This document shows, in pieces, positions 28,788-38,465 of a DNA stretch of 64,000 nt (positions within the stretch are counted from its first letter, which is position 1; each line of letters starts with the position of its first letter). A program made the translations under genes and the position numbers. Origin of the DNA: Sphingomonas sp. LC-1 (GTDB taxonomy: Bacteria > Pseudomonadota > Alphaproteobacteria > Sphingomonadales > Sphingomonadaceae); NCBI RefSeq assembly GCF_025371035.1, contig NZ_JANZXB010000001.1, forward strand, positions 248,001 to 312,000, given 5' to 3'. A model generated the notes under the pieces. It made no database searches and had not been told where the DNA came from. It saw only the letters and a list, made by a program, of their open reading frames with translations.

Positions 28788-29377
28788 GCGTATTTCCCCA
28801 GCAGATAATCGAGATTGGCGCGCACGCCCGGCCATTCGCGGTCGATGATCGAATAGACGATGCTGTCGCGAATGCGCCCGTCGGCCATCACCTGATGCCC
28901 GCGTAACACCCCGTCCTTCTTGGCGCCCAGCCGCTCAATCGCCGCCTGGCTGCGCTTGTTGAGCGCGTCGGTGCGGATTTGGATGGCCTGGCACTCCATC
29001 ACCTCGAACGCATGGGCGAGCAGCATCCGCTTCGCCTCGGTATTGACGCCGGTCCGCTGGACGCGGGTGGCGTAGAAGGTACCACCGATTTCCAAGCGCC
29101 GATGCTGGGGCGCCATGCGCATATAGCGCGTCGTGCCCACCACCTCGCCATTCGGCGTCTCGACGGTGAAGAGCAGCGCCCGGCCGACATCGCGTTCCTT
29201 GAGCGCCGCCGCCAGCCAGCGCTCGGGCGTCTTCATCATCGAGACATTGGCATAGAAGATGTTCCAGAGATCGCCCTGCCGAGCCGCCTCGACCAGGGCG
29301 GGCAGATCCGCCTCTGTGAACGGGCGGAGCGTGACGTGACGGCCGGTCAGCGTCGGCGTCTCAGACCATGGATTCAT
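28784..29377 (-). CDS. GNAT family N-acetyltransferase (RimJ/RimL-like)
   Basis: A 197-residue acetyltransferase resembling the RimJ/RimL group. It starts [20 protein letters not shown], contains [20 protein letters not shown] and ends with [20 protein letters not shown] and [17 protein letters not shown], the usual acetyl-CoA-binding and C-terminal landmarks. The acceptor could be a protein N-terminus or a small amine. Overlaps of four bases with lolD upstream and gpx downstream show one translationally coupled operon. Confidence 0.9.
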   Translation of the reverse strand: MNPWSETPTLTGRHVTLRPFTEADLPALVEAARQGDLWNIFYANVSMMKTPERWLAAALKERDVGRALLFTVETPNGEVVGTTRYMRMAPQHRRLEIGGTFYATRVQRTGVNTEAKRMLLAHAFEVMECQAIQIRTDALNKRSQAAIERLGAKKDGVLRGHQVMADGRIRDSIVYSIIDREWPGVRANLDYLLGKYA

Positions 29378-30093
29378 TGCAACCGCCCCTCATGCAGCCG
29401 GACCACCCGGTCCATCTTCAGCGCCAGCCGCTCGTTATGCGTCGCGATCAGCGCCGCCGACCCCTCGCCCCGCACCAGCCGCAGGAACTCGGCCAGCACC
29501 ACTTCAGAGGTATGTTCGTCCAGATTGCCGGTGGGTTCGTCCGCCAGCACCAGAGGCGGCTGGTTGGCCAGCGCACGGGCGACCGCCACGCGCTGCTGCT
29601 CGCCGCCGGACAATTGGCTGGGCCGGTGGGTCAGCCGATGGCCGAGGCCGAGCGCGGTGAGAAGACCCTTGGCCCGCTCGTCGGCGGCGGCAGGCAGCTT
29701 GCCCTGCACCAGCTGCGGCAGCACGACATTCTCGATCGCGTTGAAATCGGGCAACAGATGGTGGAACTGATAGACGAAGCCCAGATGATCGCGCCGCGCA
29801 ATGGTGCGGCCATGCGCGTCGAGCTTCGACACCTCCTCGCCCGCGATCCGGATCGAGCCGGAGAAACCGCCCTCCAGCAAGCCGACCGCCTGCAACAGCG
29901 TCGACTTGCCCGAGCCCGAGGGGCCGAGCAGCGCCACGATCTCGCCCGGCGCGATGGCCAGGTCGACACCGCGAAGCACCTCGATCGTCTGGCCGCCCTG
30001 GGTGAAGCTGCGCGAGAGTCCGCGCGTCTCCAGCACCGGCTCGGCGGCGGGGCGCTGTATGGCGGCCCCCATGCGGATGATCGGATCATTCAT
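29374..30093 (-). CDS. lolD: Lipoprotein-releasing ABC transporter ATP-binding protein
   Basis: A 239-residue cytoplasmic ABC ATPase that powers release of outer-membrane lipoproteins from the inner membrane. It has Walker [10 protein letters not shown], the LolD-typical [21 protein letters not shown] around the Q-loop, signature [16 protein letters not shown] and Walker [13 protein letters not shown]. It overlaps the permease gene upstream by eight bases and the GNAT gene by four. The partner permease identifies it as LolD rather than another MacB-type ATPase. Confidence 0.95.
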   Translation of the reverse strand: MNDPIIRMGAAIQRPAAEPVLETRGLSRSFTQGGQTIEVLRGVDLAIAPGEIVALLGPSGSGKSTLLQAVGLLEGGFSGSIRIAGEEVSKLDAHGRTIARRDHLGFVYQFHHLLPDFNAIENVVLPQLVQGKLPAAADERAKGLLTALGLGHRLTHRPSQLSGGEQQRVAVARALANQPPLVLADEPTGNLDEHTSEVVLAEFLRLVRGEGSAALIATHNERLALKMDRVVRLHEGRLQ

Positions 30094-31336
30094 AGCGCAG
30101 CACCTGAACCGGGTCCGTGCTCGCCGCCTTCCAGGCGGGGTAGAGCGTGGCGAGGAAGGAGAAGACCAGCGCCATCGACGCGATGACGATGACCTCGACG
30201 GGATCGGTCTTGGACGGCAACTCGGTCAGATAGCGGATCGAGGGGTCCCACAGATTCTGCCCCGTCACGAACTGCACGAAGTTCACCACGCCCTGGCGGT
30301 AGAAGAGGAAGATCGCCCCCAGTACCAGCCCGGCCAGCGTCCCTAGCGCGCCGATCGTCGTGCCCACCGTCATGAAGATGCGCATCAACCCGCCCCGCGT
30401 CGCGCCCATGGTGCGCAGGATCGCAATGTCACGCGTCTTGGCACGAACGAGCATGATCAGCGAGGACAGGATGTTGAACACCGCGACCAGGATGATGATC
30501 GACAGCACGGTGAACATCGCCACCCGCTCGACCGCCAGCGCCTCGAACAACTGCGCGTTCATCGTCCGCCAGTCGGCGATCACCGCACGCCCGCCCAGCT
30601 TGTCGGCCAGGGGCGCGAGGATCTGGCCCACCCGGTCGGCGTCCACCGTCTGAATCTCGACCATGCCGACCGTGTCACCCATCAGGAGCAGCGTCTGCGC
30701 ATCCTCGATCGGCATGATGACATAGGCCTTGTCATAGTCATACACTCCGATCTCGAAGATCGCGCCGACCGTATAGCTGACGATCCGCGGCACGGTGCCG
30801 AAGGGCGTAGTCTGTCCCTGCGGACTGATCAGCGAAATCTCCGACCCCACGCTCGCGCCCAGTGCCTCGGCCAGGCGGCTGCCGATCGCGATCCGGCCGC
30901 TGCCGGGCGTGATGTTGTTCAGATTGCCCATGACGATCTTGGACCGGATCGCGGAGTTGCCGCGTATATCGGCGACGCGCATGCCGCGCACCAACACCGC
31001 CTCGACCCGGCCATTATAGCTGGACATCAGCGGTTGTTCGATCATCGGCACCGCGCTGGTGACACCGGGTGTCGCACGGGCGTCGCGCACGATGTCGCGC
31101 CAGTCGGGCAGGCGGCCGCCCACCCCCTGCACCACCGCATGCCCGTTGAGCCCGACGATCTTGTCGAACAGTTCGGCGCGAAAACCGTTCATCACGCTCA
31201 TGACGATGACCAGCGCGGCGACGCCCAGCATGACCGCGACCAGGCTGATCGAGGCGACGAGGAAGATGAACGCCTCCCCCTTGCCCGGCAGCAGATAGCG
31301 CCGCGCGATCATCCGTTCGTAACGAGACAGGATCAT
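30086..31336 (-). CDS. lolC: Lipoprotein-releasing ABC transporter permease (LolC/LolE type)
   Basis: A 416-residue inner-membrane permease with one N-terminal helix, a large periplasmic domain and three C-terminal helices. The start [20 protein letters not shown] and segment [20 protein letters not shown] are hallmarks of LolC/E, as are [15 protein letters not shown] and the final [19 protein letters not shown]. Only one permease gene is present, so it may form a homodimer as proposed for LolF-type systems. ATG 31336 is chosen because the 44-codon upstream extension has no membrane-protein character. Confidence 0.93.
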   Translation of the reverse strand: MILSRYERMIARRYLLPGKGEAFIFLVASISLVAVMLGVAALVIVMSVMNGFRAELFDKIVGLNGHAVVQGVGGRLPDWRDIVRDARATPGVTSAVPMIEQPLMSSYNGRVEAVLVRGMRVADIRGNSAIRSKIVMGNLNNITPGSGRIAIGSRLAEALGASVGSEISLISPQGQTTPFGTVPRIVSYTVGAIFEIGVYDYDKAYVIMPIEDAQTLLLMGDTVGMVEIQTVDADRVGQILAPLADKLGGRAVIADWRTMNAQLFEALAVERVAMFTVLSIIILVAVFNILSSLIMLVRAKTRDIAILRTMGATRGGLMRIFMTVGTTIGALGTLAGLVLGAIFLFYRQGVVNFVQFVTGQNLWDPSIRYLTELPSKTDPVEVIVIASMALVFSFLATLYPAWKAASTDPVQVLRYE

Positions 31337-31649
31337 TGAGGTCCGATCGATCCATGAAGACAAGGAAATGCCGTGAGGCTGTAGGAGCGGCACCCGATGC
31401 TGGCAATGCCGCACCGGGTCCGGCCTGCAAAACCGGCCAATCCGGGGATTGTTGCGCGCACGCCACACCGGCCGAGCAATCGTAGCGCGGATGCCGCAAG
31501 AGGGATGACAAGCCAGCCTTCCCTAACGTAACACAATCTTACTGAGACACAGGCAGAAACGGCCGTGGTTCGGGGATTGCTCCAACGCTCACCCAAAGAG
31601 GTTGATGCGGGAGCGGGAAAAGGGGGCTGACGAGCGATCGTCACGCAGG

Positions 31650-31680
31650 CGCCCGGATCGGAAACGGTCCGGGCGTTTGT
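31650..31680 (+). terminator. GAAA-loop hairpin with T tract, possible small-RNA terminator
   Basis: CGCCCGGATCG pairs with CGGTCCGGGCG around GAAA, with one T-G wobble, followed by TTTGT. No plus-strand protein gene ends nearby, so it may terminate a non-coding transcript. Confidence 0.45.
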
Positions 31681-31890
31681 CATTCGGGCCCTTCCGCACA
31701 TCCTGTCCCACCGAAAAGCCGCCGGAACCGGCGAGGGGAACGGGGAGCTTCCAGACTCCATCCCCAGATGCCGGCCCGGCGCCCGTTTACGGGACTGTCG
31801 CTATACCAGATCAAGATGAACCGAATGTGGACGAATCCTGTGATTCGTCATGGGGGCGCCGCGCTTCACCCACAGATTTCGCGAACGGGG

Positions 31891-31917
31891 TCCTCCCCAA
31901 GCGGCGCTTGGGGAGGA
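31891..31917. repeat. Perfect 12-bp palindrome TCCTCCCCAAGC/GCTTGGGGAGGA
   Basis: The two arms (31891-31902 and 31906-31917) pair perfectly across three bases, five bases past the stop of the TonB receptor gene. A related, imperfect copy lies at 45084-45106. It may serve as a terminator and belong to a dispersed family. Confidence 0.65.
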
Positions 31918-31922
31918 TGGGA

Positions 31923-34406
31923 TCAAAACGACTTGGAGATCGTGAACCCGTAAGTTCGCGGATCGCCCGGCTGGCCGACGATCAATCCGGTCGATCCGGA
32001 CTGGGTCGCCAGCAATTCGTAATAATCATGGTCAAACAGGTTCCGCACCCAGACAAAGGCGTTCAGATTACCTGGCGCCTTGAACCCGGCGCGGACGTTG
32101 GACAGGCTGTAGCCGTTGATATCGGTATAGGCCGAGCGTGACGGATTGGACGAGAATTTCGACCGATAGCTACCGTCATAGCCCAGATAGAATTGCCCCT
32201 CGGTCCCGGCCACGGTCGCGGGCAGATCATATTCCGCGCCATAGGAGAAAGCCCAGCGCGACACGCCCGGCAACCATTGGCCCGAAATATCGCAATAGGG
32301 CAGCGAATTGCCCGGCGTCCCCGCCGCCGCCGGCGTGCCGACGATCTGGCCGTTCACCACCGGCAGGGCCGTGCCACCCGACAGTTCCGGCGGGCATGGC
32401 GCGTTGGTGAAGCGCGTGTAGCGCGCGTCCGTGAAGGCGCCATTGGCATAGACGTTGAACCGCTGCGTCGGGCGGAAGGCCGAATCGATCTCGATACCGC
32501 GCGTCCGCACCCGGCCCGCATTAGCGAGATAACCGCGCAGGACGTTGACCTGCAGATTGTTCACCGTCGCCTGATAATCGGCGATCTCGGTCCAGAAGCC
32601 CGCGATGTTCACCGTCGCGCGGCGATCGGCGAATTGGGTCTTCAGCCCCAGCTCGAAATGGTTGACCTTTTCGGGTTTCACCGTCTGGGTCGCCAGGATC
32701 GGATTGTTCTGCCCGTCGAGCGGCAGGCCGGACAGGTTGATGCCGCCCGACTTATAGCTGCGCGCATAGGTCGCGTAATAATGGACGTTGGGATTGAACT
32801 CGTACGCGATGGTCAGGTCGCCCGACAGGTTCCAATTGGTGAAGGACGGCGTGTAACTCTGCGGCGCAAGAACGCCGCGCTGGTCATTGTTCAGGTTGCT
32901 CGAACCCGCCCCGTTGGTGACCGTGGACACATAGGAGCCATCCTTGCGGTCATAGTTGAGCCGCAACCCCGGCGACACCGACAGGCGATCATCGACATGC
33001 CAGGTCAGTTTGCCGAACAAGGCCGCCGAGGTGTTGGTGAAGCCGATCGTATTGCGGGACGTTAGGCCGTTCAGTACCGCCGGATTGCACGCATTGGTAG
33101 TGGCCGTCGCGCAGCCATTGGCACCGAATGGCGGCGTACCGGGGTTGAGCAGGAAACGGCTCGCCGCCGGACCTTGAACCTGCAAGCCTTGCGTATCGAT
33201 CGACTGCCAGAAATAGAAGACGCCCAGGACATAATCCAGCGTCCGCTTGCCGTTCGACGCAATGCGGATTTCCTGAGTCACCTGGCTCTGCTGCGACGGG
33301 TTGGCGGAAACGGTGGTGATCGGCAGACCGATGAAATCGCGGTCGTTGGACGGGTCCCAATGCCAGAAGCGCCATGCCGACACGCTGGTCAACGTCGCCT
33401 CGCCCACATCCCAATTGGCGACGAGAGACAGCCCGCCCAGTTCCTGCTTGGCCCGCAGATCGGTATCGACATCGGTCACCCGGTCGAAGGCATTGGTCGA
33501 GGGCACGCTATAGCCCTGCGCCGCCGCCAGGGAGGCATATTGACGGGTGACCGGCCGCTGCGTCGCCCCCACGCGCGCATAATATTGGACGCAGCAATTG
33601 GGGTTCTGCCGCGCATAATCGCCCGACAGGGTCAGATCGAGCGTCGGCGTCGCGTGCCACAGGAACTGGCTGCGCAGCGACAGATTGTCCTGGCTGTTCT
33701 GCCATTCCTGCTGGCGCGTGTTCCAAATGGTACCGCGCCGCGTGGTGATCGAGGTGGACAGCCGCACTGCGACCTTGTCGTCGACCAGCGGGCCGGACAC
33801 CGACGCCTTGCCCTGGAAGAAGTCGTAATTGCCGCCGCTGACCTCGACCCGCGCCTCGGGCGTAAAGCTGGGCGGGCGGGTGATGATGTTGATCGCGCCC
33901 GCCGTGGTGTTCTTGCCATAGAGCGTGCCCTGCGGCCCGCGCAGCACCTCGATCCGCTCGGTATCGGTGAAGTCGAATGTCGCCGAAGCGATGCGGCTGT
34001 AATAGACCTGATCGACATAGATGCCGACGCCCTGCTCGATCCCGTCATTGGTGAGGCCGAACGGAGCGCCCAGGCCACGGATATTGGCCGCCGAATTGCG
34101 CGGGTTGGTCGAATAGAATTGCAGGGTCGGCTGTATCTGGGTCAGCCGATTAACATTGTATGTCCCCGTCTCGGCCAGCGCGGTGCCGCCGATCACCGAC
34201 ATGGCGATGGGCACCGACTGAATCGTCTCTGCCCGGCGGCGCGCGGTGACGACCACGTCGCCCCCGCCCTGCTGTGCGGTGCCGAGCCGTCCTTCGTCGC
34301 GGCGGGCTTGGGACGGTGGTGCCTGTGCGGCGGCTATATCCTGCGGTTCGGTGGCGGCCACCGCCGTCGTCTGCGCCGCCAGAACCAGCGCGAGGGTCAA
34401 GGACAT
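31923..34406 (-). CDS. TonB-dependent outer-membrane receptor
   Basis: An 827-residue outer-membrane beta-barrel with a plug domain, for energised import of a siderophore, carbohydrate or similar ligand. A signal peptide (MSLTLALVLAAQTTAVAA) is followed by a TonB-box-like DVVVTARRRAETIQSVPIAM, plug segments IRGLGAPFGLTNDGIEQGVG and RIEVLRGPQGTLYGKNTTAG, and a C-terminal strand ending TYGFTISKSF with terminal Phe. ATG 34406 has GGGGAG upstream; the 12-codon upstream extension is not needed. No sigma/anti-sigma pair or substrate gene is adjacent, so the ligand is unknown. Confidence 0.94.
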   Translation of the reverse strand: MSLTLALVLAAQTTAVAATEPQDIAAAQAPPSQARRDEGRLGTAQQGGGDVVVTARRRAETIQSVPIAMSVIGGTALAETGTYNVNRLTQIQPTLQFYSTNPRNSAANIRGLGAPFGLTNDGIEQGVGIYVDQVYYSRIASATFDFTDTERIEVLRGPQGTLYGKNTTAGAINIITRPPSFTPEARVEVSGGNYDFFQGKASVSGPLVDDKVAVRLSTSITTRRGTIWNTRQQEWQNSQDNLSLRSQFLWHATPTLDLTLSGDYARQNPNCCVQYYARVGATQRPVTRQYASLAAAQGYSVPSTNAFDRVTDVDTDLRAKQELGGLSLVANWDVGEATLTSVSAWRFWHWDPSNDRDFIGLPITTVSANPSQQSQVTQEIRIASNGKRTLDYVLGVFYFWQSIDTQGLQVQGPAASRFLLNPGTPPFGANGCATATTNACNPAVLNGLTSRNTIGFTNTSAALFGKLTWHVDDRLSVSPGLRLNYDRKDGSYVSTVTNGAGSSNLNNDQRGVLAPQSYTPSFTNWNLSGDLTIAYEFNPNVHYYATYARSYKSGGINLSGLPLDGQNNPILATQTVKPEKVNHFELGLKTQFADRRATVNIAGFWTEIADYQATVNNLQVNVLRGYLANAGRVRTRGIEIDSAFRPTQRFNVYANGAFTDARYTRFTNAPCPPELSGGTALPVVNGQIVGTPAAAGTPGNSLPYCDISGQWLPGVSRWAFSYGAEYDLPATVAGTEGQFYLGYDGSYRSKFSSNPSRSAYTDINGYSLSNVRAGFKAPGNLNAFVWVRNLFDHDYYELLATQSGSTGLIVGQPGDPRTYGFTISKSF

Positions 34407-34515
34407 GGAAGCTCCCCTTTTGGTTTCACACCCTATTCGCACATCAATTTAATAGACATTCAAGTCGCACGACGCTTGGGATGGGTGAAGATTTGCTTTT
34501 CGATCCTGCAAGGCT

Positions 34516-34543
34516 CTTGAAGGCCATTTTTCATGAACCATAT
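34516..34543 (+). promoter_or_regulatory. RpoH (sigma-32) heat-shock promoter of hsp20
   Basis: CTTGAA (34516-34521), a 16-base spacer and CCATAT (34538-34543) match the heat-shock sigma factor consensus closely. The transcript would begin near 34550, leaving a leader of about 100 bases that contains the thermometer described at 34552-34652. Confidence 0.75.
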
Positions 34544-34551
34544 TGGTTCAC

Positions 34552-34652
34552 GTGCGGTGCCGATCATCGGGCCGCACGATCGATCAAAGCCGTTCCGTGC
34601 CGGAGCGGCGCTGACGATCCTGGTTCAATTCGCTTCTGATGGAGGTTTTGAC
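34552..34652 (+). promoter_or_regulatory. ROSE-like RNA thermometer in the hsp20 leader
   Basis: Three successive hairpins fill the leader: GTGCGG/CCGCAC (34552-34577), GCCGTTCCG/CGGAGCGGC (34589-34609) and a 3' hairpin in which TTCGCTTC (34629-34636) pairs with the Shine-Dalgarno GGAGG. In the last stem a bulged G and adjacent U-U mismatches reproduce the arrangement of ROSE elements, which open at heat-shock temperature. The outer TCAA/TTGA closes the stem. Structure was drawn by hand. Confidence 0.7.
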
Positions 34653-35132
34653 ATGCGTATCGACCTGACCCCTTATCGTCGTTCGACCATCGGGTTCGAC
34701 CGGCTGTTCGATCTGCTGGAGACCAACGCGCGTGGCGCTTCGGCGGAAAATTATCCCCCCTTCAACCTCGAACGTCTGGCCGAGGACCGTTACCGCATCA
34801 CCCTGGCGGTGGCCGGTTTTTCGCGAGACGAAATCGAGATCACTGCGCAGCAGAATATGCTGCTCGTCACCGGCAAGAAGGATGACAAGGCGACTGCGCC
34901 CAACTTCCTGCATGTCGGGATTGCCAATCGCTCGTTCGAGCGGCGCTTCGAACTGGCGGACTTCGTGTTCGTCGAGGATGCGCGCCTGAACGACGGCCTG
35001 CTCGTCATCGACCTCGTCCGCGAGGTCCCCGAGGCGATGAAGCCCAAGACGATCGCGATCAAGACGGGCCAGCCGCTCGCCGCAGTGGAACATCACGCCG
35101 ACCACAAGGCCGACGAGGCCAAGGCGGCGTAA
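34653..35132 (+). CDS. Small heat-shock protein Hsp20 (IbpA-like)
   Basis: A 159-residue alpha-crystallin-domain chaperone holding unfolded proteins. The N-terminal DLTPYRRSTIGFDRLFDLLE and the ACD core FNLERLAEDRYRITLAVAGF, SRDEIEITAQQNMLLVTGKK, FERRFELADFVFVEDARLND GLLVIDL are typical of the IbpA class. ATG 34653 follows GGAGGT with seven-base spacing and is the start fixed by the thermometer; an in-frame ATG at 34533 lies inside the promoter. It is controlled by RpoH and the ROSE-like leader, and ends in a strong terminator. Confidence 0.95.
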   Translation: MRIDLTPYRRSTIGFDRLFDLLETNARGASAENYPPFNLERLAEDRYRITLAVAGFSRDEIEITAQQNMLLVTGKKDDKATAPNFLHVGIANRSFERRFELADFVFVEDARLNDGLLVIDLVREVPEAMKPKTIAIKTGQPLAAVEHHADHKADEAKAA

Positions 35133-35170
35133 GCAAGCTCGACGTCTTTCCCTCCCTAAAGACGTCGCGA

Positions 35171-35211
35171 GGCGTCCGGACCGACGGGTCCGGGCGCCTT
35201 TTGATTTTTTT
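35171..35211 (+). terminator. Rho-independent terminator of hsp20
   Basis: GGCGTCCGGACC (35171-35182) pairs with GGTCCGGGCGCC (one T-G wobble), followed by TTTTGATTTTTTT. A second hairpin GACGTCTTT/AAAGACGTC (35141-35166) precedes it. Confidence 0.85.
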
Positions 35212-35261
35212 CGAGCCTCCGTTCGGGCGGAGCGAAGTCGAAGCCTTTGCCTCGCCGCCAA

Positions 35262-35303
35262 CCCAAAAAGAAAACCCCGCCTCCATCATCTGGAGGCGGG
35301 GTT
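35262..35303 (-). terminator. Rho-independent terminator of pyrG
   Basis: AACCCCGCCTCCA (35273-35285) and TGGAGGCGGGGTT (35291-35303) form a perfect 13-bp stem; on the minus strand it is followed by TTTTCTTTTT. It lies just after the pyrG stop. Confidence 0.85.
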
Positions 35304-35309
35304 CTCAAA

Positions 35310-36971
<1,662 letters not shown>

Positions 36972-37009
36972 CTAGCTTGGATGGGGTGGATACGACAACA
37001 GCAAAGATG

Positions 37010-37037
37010 CGCGCCGCCGACAATTTGCGGCGGCGCG
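37010..37037 (-). terminator. Hairpin downstream of secG
   Basis: CGCGCCGCCG and CGGCGGCGCG form a perfect 10-bp stem with an eight-base loop between the secG stop and the pyrG start; on the minus strand a weakly T-rich CATCTTTGCTGTTG follows. Confidence 0.55.
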
Positions 37038-37065
37038 AGGGCCTAAGCTGCGATGAAAACGGGAT

Positions 37066-37452
37066 TTAGCGGGCGAGCGGAACCGCCGAATTGTCGGCAG
37101 GCTGCGGCGCGGCCGAGCCCTGGGCGGGGGCCGCCGCACTGCCGGTCGGCACCGGAGCCTGGGCCGGCGCGGTGATCGGTGCCTGAGTCGCAGGCGTCCG
37201 GGCGAGCGAGGTGTCGATCGCAGGCGCCCCGCGCGTCGCGGCGAGGACCGCGAGCAGGATCGAGAAGCCGACGAACAAGGTCGCCAGCACCGCCGTCGCG
37301 CGGCTGAGGAAGTCCGCCGCACCACGCGCCGACATCAGCCCCGACGGGCTGCCCCCCATGCCCAGACCGCCGCCTTCCGACTTCTGCATGAGGATCACCG
37401 TGACCAGGGTCGCGGCGATGAGAGCGTGGATGACGAGCAGAAATGCGAACAT
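37066..37452 (-). CDS. secG: Preprotein translocase subunit SecG
   Basis: A 128-residue inner-membrane component of the SecYEG channel. Two transmembrane helices (LLVIHALIAATLVTVILMQ and ATAVLATLFVGFSILLAVLA) flank the conserved cytoplasmic QKSEGGGLGMGGSPSGLMSA loop. The C-terminal half is a proline/alanine-rich periplasmic or cytoplasmic tail (about residues 80-128), common in alphaproteobacterial SecG. The upstream 289 bases to the MarR gene contain no supportable gene. Confidence 0.95.
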   Translation of the reverse strand: MFAFLLVIHALIAATLVTVILMQKSEGGGLGMGGSPSGLMSARGAADFLSRATAVLATLFVGFSILLAVLAATRGAPAIDTSLARTPATQAPITAPAQAPVPTGSAAAPAQGSAAPQPADNSAVPLAR

Positions 37453-37741
37453 GAGGCGCGTGTGATCCCGATTGAGGGGTGTGCGAAACCGCGCACATAG
37501 GCGAGCCGGGGGATGGGATCAACCATGTGGCGCCGAACCCGATCGCCCTGCCCTCGCTCACCCGGAGGAAACGGAGTCGAACGGCGGCGCGGCGGCGGCC
37601 CTTCTGCCCATCCCCGCCCGCTCCGCCATCGTGGGCACGAAGCCCGCCTCGGCGGGAATGATCCGGCAAGATGGGAATCCCCTCACCCAAGTTGTTCATC
37701 TCAAAGGAACAGGAGTGAAACCACCATGGATAAAGGGCGTT

Positions 37742-38155
37742 ATGACTTCGAAACAACGCCCGGCAAAGCCCGGCTCAGCCATTGGAATCATCGTCGTGTC
37801 CCACCCGCACGAAGCTCAGTCGCTGTTGGCCTGGATGAGCGCCTTGGTCGATTATGTCCGTTCGGGCGAGCCCGATCTGACCAACCGGCAGATGGCCTTG
37901 CTGCTGGTCGTCTATCTGCGTCCGGGGCCCCATACGGTGCGCGGTTTGGCGCGCGCTTTGAACGTCTCGAAACCCGTCGTCACCCGTGCCTTGAATAGAC
38001 TAGGAACGCTGGGCTATCTGCGCCGCCAACGCGATGATAGCGACAAGCGTAACATCTTTGTCGCCAGGACACCTGAAGGGGCGGACTTTCTTGAAGAATT
38101 CGGACATTTCATCGGCGCTGGCGACGCCCCCGGCCTCCAGCGGGCCAGCGCGTAA
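37742..38155 (+). CDS. MarR family transcriptional regulator
   Basis: A 137-residue winged-helix protein: LTNRQMALLLVVYL, HTVRGLARALNVSKPVVTRA (helix-turn-helix) and RLGTLGYLRRQRDDSDKRN (wing) are clear. It probably controls a nearby or stress-related gene; the target is unknown. ATG 37742 is chosen, but GTG 37715 in the same frame has a good AAAGGA ribosome site and would add nine residues. The AGGAG at 37711-37715 also suits ATG 37726 in another frame, an odd duplication of signals. The 3' end overlaps the SH3 gene. Confidence 0.85.
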   Translation: MTSKQRPAKPGSAIGIIVVSHPHEAQSLLAWMSALVDYVRSGEPDLTNRQMALLLVVYLRPGPHTVRGLARALNVSKPVVTRALNRLGTLGYLRRQRDDSDKRNIFVARTPEGADFLEEFGHFIGAGDAPGLQRASA

Positions 38156-38465
38156 GAGCTTTGCGCTACAGGGTCGGCGGGTCAGTCTCGACCCGCGGAC
38201 CAACGCGGTGCGTCCCGATCTGGCCGATGTCCGGCTCGCCGAATACGTATTCGCGCCGCATTATGCCGCTCCCCTGCCCTATAAGACCAGCGCGCCGGTC
38301 ACCTTGCGCGAGGGACGCGCGACGGGCAGCATGGTCTTGGCCGAACTGGCGTCGGGCGAGACTTTCGAGGTACTGGAGGTCGCCGGCGGCTTGGCCTGGG
38401 GCATCGCCCCGGTGATGGGGCTGGTCGGCTATTGCGACGCCAGCGGTCTGGAGCAGGTGCAGTGA
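38091..38465 (+). CDS. SH3-domain protein (NlpC/P60 N-terminal-like) without catalytic domain
   Basis: A 124-residue protein resembling the N-terminal SH3b part of sphingomonad NlpC/P60 peptidases (RRVSLDPRTNAVRPDLADVR, EYVFAPHYAAPLPYKT, then the SH3 fold LREGRATGSMVLAELASGET and GLAWGIAPVMGLVGYCD). No NlpC catalytic Cys-His domain follows, so it is a stand-alone binding module. TTG 38091 is the only plausible start, overlapping the MarR gene by 65 bases; an in-frame ATG at 38034 would overlap more. Its stop overlaps the argC start (GTGA). Confidence 0.72.
   Translation: MKNSDISSALATPPASSGPARKSFALQGRRVSLDPRTNAVRPDLADVRLAEYVFAPHYAAPLPYKTSAPVTLREGRATGSMVLAELASGETFEVLEVAGGLAWGIAPVMGLVGYCDASGLEQVQ

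Larger units (their letters stand above)
31337..31922. other. 586-base gene-free region between lolC and the TonB receptor
   Basis: No supportable protein gene is visible. It contains an 11-bp GAAA-capped hairpin with a short T tract (31650-31680) and the CCTCCCCAAGC palindrome at 31891-31917. A piece near 31415-31435 looks like a tRNA-Cys anticodon arm but lacks D and T arms. The hairpin could end an unannotated small RNA read left to right, or be a bidirectional terminator. Confidence 0.5.

Noticed and set aside
31410-31440. tRNA-Cys-like anticodon arm (CCGGCCTGCAAAACCGG)
   Set aside because: No acceptor pairing, no D arm and no TTCGA T-loop in the flanks, so it is not a tRNA gene.
37472-37741. 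90-codon N-terminal extension of the MarR regulator
   Set aside because: No conserved character and it translates the secG upstream region; starts at 37715 or 37742 have better support.
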